From NCBI RefSeq assembly GCF_029894335.1, contig NZ_JARXZC010000014.1:1-64000 (forward strand): DNA of 64,000 nucleotides, given 5' to 3'. The first letter of the stretch is position 1; each line of letters opens with the position of its first letter. The position numbers were made by a program, and so were the translations under genes. The notes under the pieces were generated by a model, which saw only the letters and a program-made list of their open reading frames with translations, did no database searches and was not told the DNA's origin. Positions 1-12,583 of the stretch are shown one piece after another. Origin of the DNA: Kitasatospora sp. MAP5-34. Its GTDB lineage: Bacteria > Actinomycetota > Actinomycetes > Streptomycetales > Streptomycetaceae.

Positions 1-88
1 CTCCTGCTAGCAATCACGTCCCCGACCAGCCCGAGCACCCCGCCTCCGGCCCACACCAGCCCCGTGACCTGCACGTTCAGGTTGGCAA

Positions 89-1117
89 TTGCCCATTCAG
101 GGCTGGCACGACCTCCTGGCACCCGCCGTCCAGCTGTGGCACACCGCTGAGCTGTTCGCCGCGAAGCCCGACGGCGACCGCCTCGCGGTGACCGTGCGCA
201 CCGCGCGGGGCGAGCGGCAGCTCACCTGCGACCACCTCGTGCTGGCCACCGGCCGGCGCGGCGTCACCTCAACCACCGCTCTGCTCCAGGGCCTTGGCGT
301 TCCTACCGAGCTGCCGGACATCTCGGTAGGAGTGCGCCTCGAGATGGCCGTCGAACTGCTGGAGGCGATCGGCGAGGAGCATCCTGACCTGAAGGTCTCT
401 CAGCTCGACCACGCTCAGAAGATCAAGTCGTTCTGCTTCTGCGGTGGCCCGAACGGTGGTCGCATCAAGTTGACGAACTATCAAGATGCCTTCGGCGACC
501 CCGTCATCACTCTCGACGGGCACGAGACCACCGAGCGGGTGCGTGGAATCCGGGCGCTGGCGTCGAACTTCGGCTTGCTGTGCCAGGTGCAGGGTCGCGG
601 CAATGCTTTGGAGGCGCGAGACTCTTTCATCGCCACCTACCGAGAGCTTGCCGGTGGCCGACCCTTCACCCAGAGCCTGCGGGCCTTCATGGACCGCACC
701 TCCGACGGGGCCGGCTGGCCGCAGCTCGAGGCCCGGATGCCGTTCCAGCCCTCCGTGCTGGACCTGACGGTCGGCCGGGTCGACAAGCTGTTCACCGATG
801 CCGAGCACGCCGGCCTCGCTGCGGGATTCCGCCGGTTCATGGGCTCGATCCTGACCCACACCGGCCGCGCGCTGACCGTCGAGGACATCCTTGACGACGT
901 CTTGGTGGTCGGGCCCGAAATGGAGTTCCTCTGGAACAGACCGGCGATCGACGCCGACTGCAAGGTGCCCGGCCTGCCGGTCTACGTCGTTGGAGACTCC
1001 GCCGGCATCGCCCAGGGCATCGTCCAAGCCGCCATGATGGGCATCGCCGCCGGCCGCGCCATCGCCACCACCGCCGGACCCGCGCTGCCTGTGCTCGCCG
1101 ACGCCTCCCGCAGGTGA
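89..1117 (+). pseudogene. FAD-dependent oxidoreductase, N-terminus missing
   Basis: The 342 residues resemble the C-terminal two thirds of the uncharacterised FAD-dependent dehydrogenases (COG2509-like). Visible landmarks are LVLATGRRG near residue 53, a FCFCGGPNGG segment near residue 117, and the FAD-binding end VYVVGDSAGIAQGIVQAAM near residue 300. The N-terminal GxGxxG Rossmann motif that should open the protein is absent, and the bases before the TTG at 89 contain stops in this frame, so the front appears deleted or frameshifted rather than merely cut by the window edge. The stop overlaps the next start in GTGA, which implies translational coupling. Family assignment is from recalled motifs; the substrate is unknown. 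Confidence 0.55.
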
Positions 1118-2415
1118 GCGCGATGACCATCACCACCCCCGACCGGCCCGCCGCACACACCAGAGCGGCCACGCTCGACGACCTCTACCCGGCAACCGCC
1201 TGGGACCTGCCCGTCAACCCGGGCCTGCCCGCGCCCCGTCTGCCCGCCCCGCCCGAGGAGCGCCGCAATCTCACCGGCTACCGCGACCACTACCGGCCGT
1301 TCATCCTCCGCGAGATTCCCGTCGACGGCCAGATCGAGCGCCTCGCCGCGATTGACAAGGCCTTCCCGCACAGCCTCTACGACCTGATGCTCCTCGTCGC
1401 GCGCGACGACGTGCTGCGCACCCACGTCGGCAACACCCCCGACGCCGTCCTCGCTGCGCTGCTCACGGCCGCCCGGGCTTTCCACGACTTCGCCCACGAC
1501 CCCGCCGCCCAGCGCCGCTTCGGCCTGGCGGGCAGCCAACTCGGTGTCGGGTGGAACTATGACCCCACCATCGACCGCGACAACGGCCAGTGGTGGGACA
1601 AGCGCTTCCACCTGCACCTCAACTGCTGGACCGCCCCGGTATGCGCCACCGTCCAGGCCGTCCGCCTCGCCGAGATCACGGACACCACCACCCGCCGCTC
1701 CCTCATCGACCCCGCCGCCCATCTCGCCCACCGAGTCATGGCCGACGCGCTCGGCGGCACGAAGCTCCCGGCCGGCTGCCGCGTCCTCGCCCCCGACCTC
1801 GGACGCGACGCCGACCTCGGCCTGCCCGTCGGCCTTAAGCTCCGCCTGCCCGGCTGGCCCTTCCTCACCACCGCACCGTGCCGCGCCCTACTGCGGGCTC
1901 TCCACTCCACTGCGGCCGCCACCCACCGGTCGCTGTTCACCGCCTTCACCGGCTCCGCCGACACCCCGGAGCCCTGGAGGCGCCCCCACCTGCTCCCGCC
2001 CGGCGCAGTCCGCGACAACGTCACTGCCCTCCCGTGGCTCTCGACTGGCACCCGTGCCGACCTGCTGCACCTGCGCAGCGCCCTCAAGGACGTGACGGAC
2101 CGGCAGATGCGGCTGTTCGCGGAGCGCCCGTGGGTCGCCAACCGCTGTCTGACCCTCGGCGGCCTCAGCTACAACACCGCCTTCTTCACTCCCCACCCCG
2201 TCGACAGCACCACCCCCGACGGTGACCTGCACCTGGTCATGCAGTTCAAGCTCGTCAGTTACATCGGCTCCAGCCCTGCCGTCGCCGGCGCCGTCGCTTC
2301 CGTCATCGACCGCGTGCACGGCCCCGTCATGACCCCCGGCGACCGCCGCCGCCGCGCCGCCTTCCAGCACGCCTTCCTCGACACCCTCACCCACCAGAGC
2401 CCCGCCTCGACCTAG
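1114..2415 (+). CDS. Hypothetical protein, 433 aa
   Basis: I do not recognise this protein. It is soluble, without signal peptide or membrane segment. A central stretch (residues about 165-180, KRFHLHLNCWTA) is rich in His and aromatic residues and recalls a metal or nucleotide-binding strand, but I cannot tie it to a family. A second conserved-looking block is RCLTLGGLSYNTAFF near residue 345. The GTG at 1114 overlaps the preceding stop; an in-frame ATG lies at 1123. It is followed after 45 bp by a methyltransferase gene, so it probably works in the same pathway as the oxidoreductase, methyltransferase and MazG-like protein around it. Coding frame is clear from length and third-position GC. 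Confidence 0.7.
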   Translation: MSAMTITTPDRPAAHTRAATLDDLYPATAWDLPVNPGLPAPRLPAPPEERRNLTGYRDHYRPFILREIPVDGQIERLAAIDKAFPHSLYDLMLLVARDDVLRTHVGNTPDAVLAALLTAARAFHDFAHDPAAQRRFGLAGSQLGVGWNYDPTIDRDNGQWWDKRFHLHLNCWTAPVCATVQAVRLAEITDTTTRRSLIDPAAHLAHRVMADALGGTKLPAGCRVLAPDLGRDADLGLPVGLKLRLPGWPFLTTAPCRALLRALHSTAAATHRSLFTAFTGSADTPEPWRRPHLLPPGAVRDNVTALPWLSTGTRADLLHLRSALKDVTDRQMRLFAERPWVANRCLTLGGLSYNTAFFTPHPVDSTTPDGDLHLVMQFKLVSYIGSSPAVAGAVASVIDRVHGPVMTPGDRRRRAAFQHAFLDTLTHQSPAST

Positions 2416-2460
2416 CCCCGCCGCAGCAGTGAGAAAGCAGCAGCGAGAAAGGCGACACCG

Positions 2461-3294
2461 GTGATCGACCCCGACATCCTCGACTTCTACGCCCAAGGGC
2501 GCGAGCAGGACCGACTCAAGGACCCCCGCCGCTCGATCGAGTACTGGCGCACCATGGACATCCTGCTGCGCCACCTGCCCCCGGCCCCGGCCACCGTCCT
2601 CGACATCGGTGGTGGCCCCGGCCTCTACGCGCTGACCCTGGCCGCCCTCGGCTACCGGGTCCACCTCATCGACCCCGTCCCCCTCCACGTCGACCAAGCC
2701 CAGGCTGCCTCCACGAGCGCCGAACGCCCACTGGTCAGCGCCCAGCTCGGCGATGCCCGCACCCTCGACCACCCCGATGGCCACGCCGACGCCGTCCTGC
2801 TCCTCGGCCCGCTCTACCACCTCACCGACCCCGCCGACCGGGCCCGGGCCTGGACGGAGGCGCACCGGGTGCTGCGCCCGGGCGGGGCCGTGATTGCTGC
2901 TGGGGCCTCCCGCTACTACACCACCTGGGAGATGCTCTCCAAGGGCACCCTCGACCTGCCAGGTGCCGAGGACGTCGTCCGGCAGCACCTCGCCACTGGG
3001 CAGCACCGCAACCCTGAGCGGGACTTCGACCGACTGTGGACCACCGCGTACTTCCACGACCCCGCCGAGCTCGCCGCCGAGGCCCGTGCCGCAGGCCTGG
3101 CCGTCCGCGCGCTGCTCGCCGTCGAGGGCCCGGCCAAGCTGTTGCCGGACCTCGCCGAGCGGATGGGCGAGGAGGCCGACCGGGAGCGGGTCCTGATGGC
3201 GATCCGGCGTACGGAGACGGAGCCTACTGTTCTCGGCCTGTCTTCCCACGTCCTGGCCGTCGCCGAGGTCCCGGCCGCCGGAGACGGGCGGTGA
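2461..3294 (+). CDS. Class I SAM-dependent methyltransferase
   Basis: Predicted methyl transfer from S-adenosylmethionine to an unknown acceptor. Motif I is VLDIGGGPGLYAL (residues about 43-55), followed by an acidic ribose-binding Asp in VHLIDPVP and a motif IV region ADAVLLLGPLYHL near residue 110. Length (277 aa) suits a small-molecule methyltransferase with a short C-terminal cap. The GTG start is preceded by a purine-rich stretch (AGAAAG). The stop overlaps the GTG of the MazG-like gene in GTGA, so the two are probably co-translated. Nothing in the sequence fixes the substrate. Confidence 0.85.
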   Translation: MIDPDILDFYAQGREQDRLKDPRRSIEYWRTMDILLRHLPPAPATVLDIGGGPGLYALTLAALGYRVHLIDPVPLHVDQAQAASTSAERPLVSAQLGDARTLDHPDGHADAVLLLGPLYHLTDPADRARAWTEAHRVLRPGGAVIAAGASRYYTTWEMLSKGTLDLPGAEDVVRQHLATGQHRNPERDFDRLWTTAYFHDPAELAAEARAAGLAVRALLAVEGPAKLLPDLAERMGEEADRERVLMAIRRTETEPTVLGLSSHVLAVAEVPAAGDGR

Positions 3295-3638
3295 ACCCCG
3301 GCCGCGTGAACGCGACGATCCGCGCGGTCTCCGAGTGGATCGACCACTCGCCCGACAACCGGGACCGGGACCGCGAGGCGCTGTTATGGGGAAGGGTCAC
3401 CAAGGTCGGGGAGGAGGTCGGGGAGGTGATCGCCGCCCTGATCGGAGCGACCGGCCAGAACCCCCGCAAGGGCCACTCGGCGACCCTGCAGGACGTGGAG
3501 CGCGAGTTGCTGGACGTTGCGATGACCGCCCTGGCCGCCGTCGCCCACCTCCACACCGGCGACGCCGAACCGCCCGATCTGCTCGGCCTCCTGGCCGGCC
3601 ACGTCGAAACCGTCGCCCGTCGCGTCGGTGCAGCCTAA
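3291..3638 (+). CDS. MazG-like nucleotide pyrophosphohydrolase
   Basis: A 115-residue all-alpha protein with the EExxE-type metal site of the MazG/dUTPase superfamily: KVGEEVGEVIAAL (about residues 34-46), with a second acidic helix ERELLDVAMTALAAV. Members hydrolyse NTPs or modified nucleotides to NMP plus pyrophosphate with Mg2+. The GTG start is set by the GTGA overlap with the methyltransferase stop; longer upstream readings only run antisense to that gene. It is the last gene of the unit and is followed within 10 bp by a strong inverted repeat. Whether it is housecleaning or tied to a modified-nucleotide pathway with its neighbours is open. Confidence 0.8.
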   Translation: MNPGRVNATIRAVSEWIDHSPDNRDRDREALLWGRVTKVGEEVGEVIAALIGATGQNPRKGHSATLQDVERELLDVAMTALAAVAHLHTGDAEPPDLLGLLAGHVETVARRVGAA

Positions 3639-3644
3639 ACGCAA

Positions 3645-3691
3645 CTGCTGCTCGGGGCGGCCGGAAGACCTCCGGCTGCCCCGAGCAGCAG
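3645..3691. terminator. Bidirectional terminator between convergent genes
   Basis: Exact 14-bp arms (3645-3658 and 3678-3691, CTGCTGCTCGGGGC and its complement) enclose a further small CCGGA/TCCGG stem. It fills the gap between the MazG-like gene (+, ends 3638) and the UDP-sugar dehydrogenase gene (-, ends 3704), so it can serve both strands. There is no U-tract, as is usual in high-GC actinomycetes. Confidence 0.85.
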
Positions 3692-3703
3692 TGCGCGCCC
3701 GCG

Positions 3704-4999
3704 CTACGGCCTGCCGACCGACATGTAGGTGAAACCCGCCGCCCGCATCCGCTTGGGTTCGAGCAGGTTGCGGCCGTCGAAGAGGACTGGCCGTCGCATG
3801 CCCTGCGCGGCGCGGACCCAGTCGACGTCCTGCAGCTGCGGCCACTCGGTGACCACGACTGCCGCGTCGGCGTCGGCCATCGCCTTCTCCGGGCTCGCGT
3901 ACCTGGTTGCGGACGTCCACGGTTCGACCTCGGCCGGGCGGGCCAGTGGGTCCCAGCAGCGGACCTGAGCTCCCTCCGCGAGCAGCCGGGTGGCCAGTAC
4001 CGTGCTCGGTGCCTCGCGCATGTCGTCCGTCCCCGGCTTGAACGCCATCCCCAGCAGTGCCACCCGGGCGTCGGCCAGCGTGCCGAGTTGGTCCGTGAGC
4101 TTCTGGATCGCCCGGCGCTTCTGGATGTTGTTCACGTCGATCACCGCCGACAGCAGCGGTGGGTGGAAGCCGGTGTTGCTGGCCATCTGCCGCAGCGCCT
4201 CGGAGTCCTTCGGAAAGCAGGACCCGCCCCAGCCGATCCCCGGGCGCAGGAAGTGGGGACCGAGCCGGTGGTCCAAGCCAACGGCCCGCAGGACCTCTTC
4301 GGCATCCGCGCCCGTGTTCTCGCACAGGGTGGCGATCTCGTTAGCGAAGCTGATCCTGGTGGCGAGCAGGGCGTTCGAGGCGAGCTTCACCATCTCCGCC
4401 GACCGCACGTCCATCGCCACGACCGGACTGTCCACGCCTGCGTGTAGCTGTTCCACCAGGGCACCGGCCGCCGGGCTGTCAGCGCCGATGACGATCCGAT
4501 CCGGCTTCATGAAGTCGGCGACCGCCTTGCCCTCTGCGGTGAACTCCGGGTTCGAGGCGTAGCCGACGTGCGTCAGACCGGTCTCGTCGAGCACGGCCCG
4601 CACCCGACTGCCAGTGCCTACCGGCACGGTCGACTTCATCACCACGGCTTGAAGGTGCGGAGCACCCGCCAACGACCTGATGACCGACCAGACCCGCGAC
4701 AGGTCCGCGTCGCCGGACGCCGATGGCGGGGTGTCGACACACACGTACGCGACCTCGGCGTCCGCCAGCACCTCCTCGAGGTCCAGGGTGAAGGTCAGGC
4801 GCTCCTTGTTCCGAGCGATCATGTCGCCCAGTCCGGGCTCGTAGATCGGCACGTCCCCGGCCTGCAGCACCTGCACCCGCTCGGGGTTGATGTCTCGTAC
4901 CACTACTTTGTGCCCCAGCTCTGCCAGGCATGCACCGGTCACCAGACCGATGTAGCCCGCGCCGAACACTGCAATCTGCCGCCCCGACGTGCCGACCAT
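3704..4999 (-). CDS. ugd: UDP-glucose 6-dehydrogenase family protein
   Basis: Predicted NAD+-dependent four-electron oxidation of a UDP- or GDP-hexose to the uronic acid, supplying cell-envelope or exopolysaccharide precursors. From the ATG at 4999 the 431 residues show the N-terminal Rossmann motif GAGYIG (13-18), the central dimerisation helix, the catalytic Cys in GWGGSCFPKD (Cys about 261), and the C-terminal UDP-binding domain (GMAFKPGTDDMREAPS). Length fits the family. A TTG at 5011 would add four residues; neither start has a convincing ribosome site. The gene stands alone, convergent with the MazG unit. UDP-glucose is the likeliest substrate, but GDP-mannose cannot be excluded by eye. 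Confidence 0.9.
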   Translation of the reverse strand: MVGTSGRQIAVFGAGYIGLVTGACLAELGHKVVVRDINPERVQVLQAGDVPIYEPGLGDMIARNKERLTFTLDLEEVLADAEVAYVCVDTPPSASGDADLSRVWSVIRSLAGAPHLQAVVMKSTVPVGTGSRVRAVLDETGLTHVGYASNPEFTAEGKAVADFMKPDRIVIGADSPAAGALVEQLHAGVDSPVVAMDVRSAEMVKLASNALLATRISFANEIATLCENTGADAEEVLRAVGLDHRLGPHFLRPGIGWGGSCFPKDSEALRQMASNTGFHPPLLSAVIDVNNIQKRRAIQKLTDQLGTLADARVALLGMAFKPGTDDMREAPSTVLATRLLAEGAQVRCWDPLARPAEVEPWTSATRYASPEKAMADADAAVVVTEWPQLQDVDWVRAAQGMRRPVLFDGRNLLEPKRMRAAGFTYMSVGRP

Positions 5000-5276
5000 C
5001 GCTGCATCCAATCTTCGATGCCCTCAAGTCAGGGCGTTGTAAGGGGAGTTGGCATCAATTCCCAGAAAAGGGTCTCCCTACCATATCTTGCGACGCACCG
5101 CATATCCGCCACTACCGAAAGTCATCGGAGTGCGCACTTGCGCGCCCGCCTGTTGTTTGAATCTGAACAGCAGGCGTTGCGGGTCGCCCCCGACCCGTTC
5201 GGCGCAGCATCCCCGTCCACCCCGTGGGGGCGGCCCGCAAGCTGGGAGCGGGGGAGCCACCGACCGGAGGATGGGT
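5000..5276. other. Divergent intergenic region (ugd / oxidoreductase)
   Basis: About 275 bp between two divergent genes, somewhat less GC-rich in its first half. It must hold both promoters. I see no clear -35/-10 pair, operator dyad or small ORF with a ribosome site, apart from the GGAGG at 5266-5270 that belongs to the + strand gene. Confidence 0.4.
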
Positions 5277-6185
5277 ATGTCCAAGGCGTTCGGATTCAAG
5301 GAGTTCGGCGGGCCGGAGAGCCAGGGGTTCCTGGACCGCCCGACCCCGGTGCCAGGTCCGGGTCAGTTGCTGGTCGCGGTCCGGGCGGCCGGGGTGAACC
5401 CCATTGACTGGAAGATCCGGCAGGGCTTCATGGGGACGGAGCTACCGCTGCCCGCCGTGTACGGGGTCGAGGTGGCGGGTGTCGTGCAGGGGGTCGGCAG
5501 GGGCGTCGAGGGCTTCGCGGTGGGGGACGAGGTGTTCGGCAGCGCGCTGGCCGGCGGCTATGCCGAGCACACGCTGCTGGCCGCCGACCATGCGGCCCGC
5601 AAGCCCGCCGGAGTCTCGTTCGTGCAGGCCGCGGTGCTCCCGGTGGCTGCCGCGACGGCGTACGACGGTGTGCTCCAGCTGGCGCTGGAGCCGGGTCAGA
5701 CGCTGCTGATCCTGGGGATCGCGGGCGGGCTCGGTACGGCGGCCGCCCAGATCGCCCGGGGTTCGGGGCTCACCGTGCTCGGTACGGCGAGCGACGCGAA
5801 CCGTGGCTTCGTCGAATCGCTCGGCGCGACCCAGGTGCGGTACGGCGAGGGCGTGGCCGAACGGATCAGGGCGGTCGCGCCCGGCGGGGTGGACGGCATC
5901 CTCGACCTGATCGGAGGGGCGGACGCGCGGGCCGCCGCCGAGGCGCTGGCGACCCCCGGGCGGCTGGTCTCCGTCGTCGACCCGGTCACCGCGACCGATC
6001 TCGACGGCGCCTTCGTCCGGCGCAGCGGCACTGCGGCTACCCTCGACGCGCTGGCCGCGCTGGTCGCCGCCGGCGGGCTCGACCCGCACATCACCGCGAC
6101 GTACCCGCTGGAGCAGGCCGCCGAGGCACTCGCGGTGGTGGAGGCCGGGCACGCGCGCGGCAAGCTCGTACTGGAAATCGGCTGA
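5277..6185 (+). CDS. Zinc-independent NADP-dependent oxidoreductase (MDR superfamily)
   Basis: A quinone-reductase-like medium-chain dehydrogenase of 302 residues. It has the N-terminal GroES-like fold (AAGVNPIDWKIRQG), then the nucleotide-binding motif in LLILGIAGGLGTAAAQIARG, and lacks the Cys ligands of the zinc enzymes. The ATG at 5277 is chosen over that at 5271 because GGAGG at 5266-5270 would directly abut 5271 but sits six bases before 5277. Likely reaction: NADPH-dependent reduction of a quinone or an alpha,beta-unsaturated carbonyl. The VOC gene begins 14 bp downstream, so the two are probably co-transcribed and may share a detoxification role. Confidence 0.88.
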   Translation: MSKAFGFKEFGGPESQGFLDRPTPVPGPGQLLVAVRAAGVNPIDWKIRQGFMGTELPLPAVYGVEVAGVVQGVGRGVEGFAVGDEVFGSALAGGYAEHTLLAADHAARKPAGVSFVQAAVLPVAAATAYDGVLQLALEPGQTLLILGIAGGLGTAAAQIARGSGLTVLGTASDANRGFVESLGATQVRYGEGVAERIRAVAPGGVDGILDLIGGADARAAAEALATPGRLVSVVDPVTATDLDGAFVRRSGTAATLDALAALVAAGGLDPHITATYPLEQAAEALAVVEAGHARGKLVLEIG

Positions 6186-6199
6186 CGGGAAACGACACT

Positions 6200-6958
6200 G
6201 TGAAGATCACCGAACCCACCGTCGGCGGACCCTGCTGGGTGGAGCTGGGCACCTCCGACCCGGCGGCGGCGAAGCAGTTCTACGGCGAACTCTTCGGCTG
6301 GCGCGCCGAGACCGACCCGAACCCCGAAGCGGGCGGCTACACGAGCATGATGCTGGACACCGCGCCGGTGGCCGGTCTCACCGCGCTGTACGCGCCGGGG
6401 CAGCCGACCGCCTGGACGGTCTCCTTCGCCACCGCCGCCGTCGACGCCACGGTGGTGGTGGTCACGGCGGCCGGTGGCCACGTGCTGATGGAGCCGATGG
6501 AGGTGCTCGACCTCGGGCGGTTCGCCGTCGTCCAGGACAGCTCCGGCGCGGCCTTCTCGCTCTGGCAGGCCCGGACCTTCAAGGGCGTCGGGCTGCTGAA
6601 CGAGCCCGGCTCGCTCGGGTGGGTCGAACTGGCGACCCGCGACCCCGCCGGAGCCGTGGCCTTCTACACCCGGGTCTTCGGCTGGAGCGTCAACGAGGGT
6701 GAGACGTACACCCAGTGGGGTCTGGACGGCCGGGACTTCGGCGGGATGCTCGACATGGGGGACCGGTTCCCGCCCGAGGTGCCGCCCTACTGGATGCCGT
6801 ACTTCGCGGTGGCGGACGTGGACCTGACGGCGGAGCGGGCCGCCGCGCTCGGCGCGACCGTGATGCTGCCGCCCGTCCAGCTGTCCGGCGGGCCCCGGCT
6901 CGCGGTGATCCGCGATGCGCAGGGCGCGGCGTTCGGGGTCCACCTCGCACGGGACTAA
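6200..6958 (+). CDS. Two-domain VOC (glyoxalase-fold) family protein
   Basis: A 252-residue protein made of two tandem beta-alpha-beta-beta-beta units. Each opens with a similar phrase (CWVELGTSDPAAAKQFYGELFGW at 11-33 and GWVELATRDPAGAVAFYTRVFGW near 135-157) and each ends in an acidic/Gly-rich strand (VVQDSSGAAFSLWQ; VIRDAQGAAFGVHL). The family includes glyoxalases, extradiol dioxygenases and binding proteins; the conserved metal-ligand His/Glu set is not obvious here, so catalysis is uncertain. GTG start 14 bp after the MDR oxidoreductase stop. It is convergent with the apolipoprotein acyltransferase gene, 18 bp away. Confidence 0.85.
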   Translation: MKITEPTVGGPCWVELGTSDPAAAKQFYGELFGWRAETDPNPEAGGYTSMMLDTAPVAGLTALYAPGQPTAWTVSFATAAVDATVVVVTAAGGHVLMEPMEVLDLGRFAVVQDSSGAAFSLWQARTFKGVGLLNEPGSLGWVELATRDPAGAVAFYTRVFGWSVNEGETYTQWGLDGRDFGGMLDMGDRFPPEVPPYWMPYFAVADVDLTAERAAALGATVMLPPVQLSGGPRLAVIRDAQGAAFGVHLARD

Positions 6959-6976
6959 CCCTCCGACGGGGTGTGA

Positions 6977-8554
6977 TCAGGGCTCGACGGAGGTGGGTGG
7001 CTGTTCGCGCAGTTCCTCGCGCCCCTGGACAGTGCCCGGTGTGGCTGAGCGCGAAGCCGGATCGTTCCTGCGGCGAAGTGGGACGAAGGCGGCGGTCAGG
7101 GTGATCGCGACCGCCGTCAGGGGAACCCAGTCGCCCAGGCGGTCGTACCAGGTGCGGTCCGCCGGGGCGGCCAGCGGGAGTCGTACGGTGACCGAGCCGG
7201 TGGCCGAGGTGCCGAGCAGGGCGAGGCGGCGGCCCTGGCGGTCGTACGCGACGGACTCGCCGGTCAGCGAGGCCTGGACGACCGGGTGGCCGGTCTCGGC
7301 GGCGCGCAGGGCGCCGAGGGAGGCGTGCTGCTGGGGGGCCCAGGTGTGCTGGAAGGTGGAGGTCGCGGACTGGTAGACGAGCAGCCGGGCGCCGTCGTCG
7401 GCGGCCGTCCGGGACATGTCGGGGAAGGCCGACTCGAAGCAGATCAGCGCGCCGAGCGGGAGCGGGCGGCCGGTGCGGTCGGTGGCCTGGAGCAGGTGGA
7501 AGGCGGTGCCGGGGGCGCGGTTCTCGCCGGCCGCCTTGCTGATGCCGGCGATCCAGCCGAGGACCAGCCGCAGCGGGATGTACTCGCCGAACGGCACCAG
7601 GCGGATCTTGCGGTAGCGGCCCGCGATGCCCGCCGGGGTGATCTGGACGGTGTCCTTGGAGATCCGGCCGTCCGCCTTGCGGGCGTCCTCGCCCACCAGC
7701 AGCTGGGCGCCGGTCGCGGTGGAGAGGGCGCGTAGCCGGCTCATGGTGGCCGTGTCACGGTCCAGGTCGGTGCTGATGCTGCTCTCGCCCCAGACCACCA
7801 GATCGAGCGGCTGCCCGGCGAGGGCGGCGGTGATCCGGGCGCTCGCGTCGAAGCGGGCGGTCTGGTCCTCGACCACGCCGGGCTGGACGAGCGCGACGGT
7901 CGCGTAGTCGCCGGGGGTCGGCGGGGTGCGCAGGGCGAACAGCAGCGGACCGGCCGCGACGGCGAGCACGGTGACGGCGGCGGCCACCACCCGCACCCGG
8001 AGTTGACGGATCGTCAGTAGGACGACCACGCCGGTGTTGGCGGCGACCACCGCCGCGCTGACCAGCCACGCCCCGCCGACCGAGGCCAGCCCGAGGATCG
8101 CCGGGTGCTGCCACTGGGTGGCGCCGAGCAGCGCCCACGGACCACCGAGCGCGTGCCAGGAGCGGGCGTACTCGGTGCTCACCCAGACCGCCGGCACGAC
8201 CACCAGGGCGGCGAGCGCCCGAAGGGCCGTGACCGGCGGGTGCAGCAGCCGCCAGACCGCCAGACCGACGGCGGACTGGAGCGCGCCGAACACGACGGCG
8301 ATGGCGAGCAGTCCCGGCCCGACCGAGGGGATCAGCCAGTACATCGCGGTCAGAATGAATCCGGCCCCGAACCACCAGCCCCGTACGGCCGCCTCCCGCC
8401 CGCTCGGTGCCCGCCGCATCAGCAGCAGACCGGGCACCAGCGCGACCCAGGCCAGCGCGGCGAGCCCGGGCGCCGGGAAGGTGAGGACCGGGAGCGCGCC
8501 GGTGGCGAGGGCACCCCACCGGGCGGGCCGGGAGAAGGCGGCGCGTAGCGTCAT
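6977..8554 (-). CDS. lnt: Apolipoprotein N-acyltransferase
   Basis: Membrane enzyme that adds the third acyl chain to the N-terminal Cys of lipoproteins. The N-terminal 210 residues hold six to seven hydrophobic segments, followed by a nitrilase-type catalytic domain with the Glu-Lys-Cys triad: E257 in VVWGESS, K316 in YRKIRLVPFGEY and C372 in ALICFESAFPD. The ATG at 8554 gives 525 residues, typical for Lnt; an upstream start at 8629 would overlap cobN and add a non-hydrophobic leader. The extreme C-terminus (QGREELREQPPT) is encoded by a copy of the short Streptomyces repeat at 7004-7026, so the tail is probably an accidental extension. The actinomycete partner Ppm1 is not adjacent. Confidence 0.9.
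   Translation of the reverse strand: MTLRAAFSRPARWGALATGALPVLTFPAPGLAALAWVALVPGLLLMRRAPSGREAAVRGWWFGAGFILTAMYWLIPSVGPGLLAIAVVFGALQSAVGLAVWRLLHPPVTALRALAALVVVPAVWVSTEYARSWHALGGPWALLGATQWQHPAILGLASVGGAWLVSAAVVAANTGVVVLLTIRQLRVRVVAAAVTVLAVAAGPLLFALRTPPTPGDYATVALVQPGVVEDQTARFDASARITAALAGQPLDLVVWGESSISTDLDRDTATMSRLRALSTATGAQLLVGEDARKADGRISKDTVQITPAGIAGRYRKIRLVPFGEYIPLRLVLGWIAGISKAAGENRAPGTAFHLLQATDRTGRPLPLGALICFESAFPDMSRTAADDGARLLVYQSATSTFQHTWAPQQHASLGALRAAETGHPVVQASLTGESVAYDRQGRRLALLGTSATGSVTVRLPLAAPADRTWYDRLGDWVPLTAVAITLTAAFVPLRRRNDPASRSATPGTVQGREELREQPPTSVEP
7004..7026. repeat. Short Streptomyces-type repeat, copy 1 (inside lnt 3' end)
   Basis: 23-bp element with one mismatch (CTCGC instead of CCCGC) to copies at 12561 and 22252; common core GCAGTTCCCCGCGCCCCT. 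Here it lies within the last codons of lnt. I recall this element as very frequent at gene ends in Streptomyces genomes. Confidence 0.8.
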
Positions 8555-8612
8555 GCCCCGATTGTCTGCTTTCGGGGCGTCCGCCACCCTCTGTCCCGGC
8601 GGGTGTGTCACA

Positions 8613-12224
<3,612 letters not shown>

Positions 12225-12334
12225 GCGATGGCCCTCCCGGCCTCGTCAACGGGCGTGGGCATGGGCGTGCAGCGGCGCATCGGTCTTGCCTTCCTCGGGG
12301 TCCGCGCCCCGTGGCGTATCTCCCGACCGGAGGC

Positions 12335-12460
12335 CGGGGGATTTGAGAGGACGGCAGGAGTTCCTGGCTCCCACGGCCGTTGAGCCGTGGTCACAGTGGC
12401 GGGACCGCACCGGGTTTGCACCGGTTTCCTCCCCTTTGCGCCGTCGCTGGCGTGGACAGA
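12335..12460 (-). promoter_or_regulatory. Cobalamin riboswitch upstream of cobN
   Basis: On the - strand the order is: GGGAGGAAACCGGTGCAAAC (about 12433 downward), the CCCGCCACTGTGA block (RC of 12391-12403), a perfect CCACGGC/GCCGTGG hairpin (12371-12390), and the B12 box GCCAGGAACTCCTGCCGT (12351-12368). This is the class I adenosylcobalamin riboswitch arrangement. It ends about 110 bp before the cobN start, so control may be at ribosome access rather than termination. Outer boundaries are approximate. Confidence 0.93.
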
Positions 12461-12560
12461 CCGCAGGGACTGTCCGGGAGCATCGTACGGCGTGCGGCGT
12501 GGCGGGGGGACCCCGCCTTGGAGGGTGCGGAGCGGGAGGGCGCGGGCGGTTGCCTTGCGA

Positions 12561-12583
12561 TTCGCGCAGTTCCCCGCGCCCCT
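12561..12583. repeat. Short Streptomyces-type repeat, copy 2
   Basis: 23 bp with core GCAGTTCCCCGCGCCCCT, identical to the copy at 22252-22274. It lies between the cobN riboswitch and the start of cobG, outside any coding region. Confidence 0.8.
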
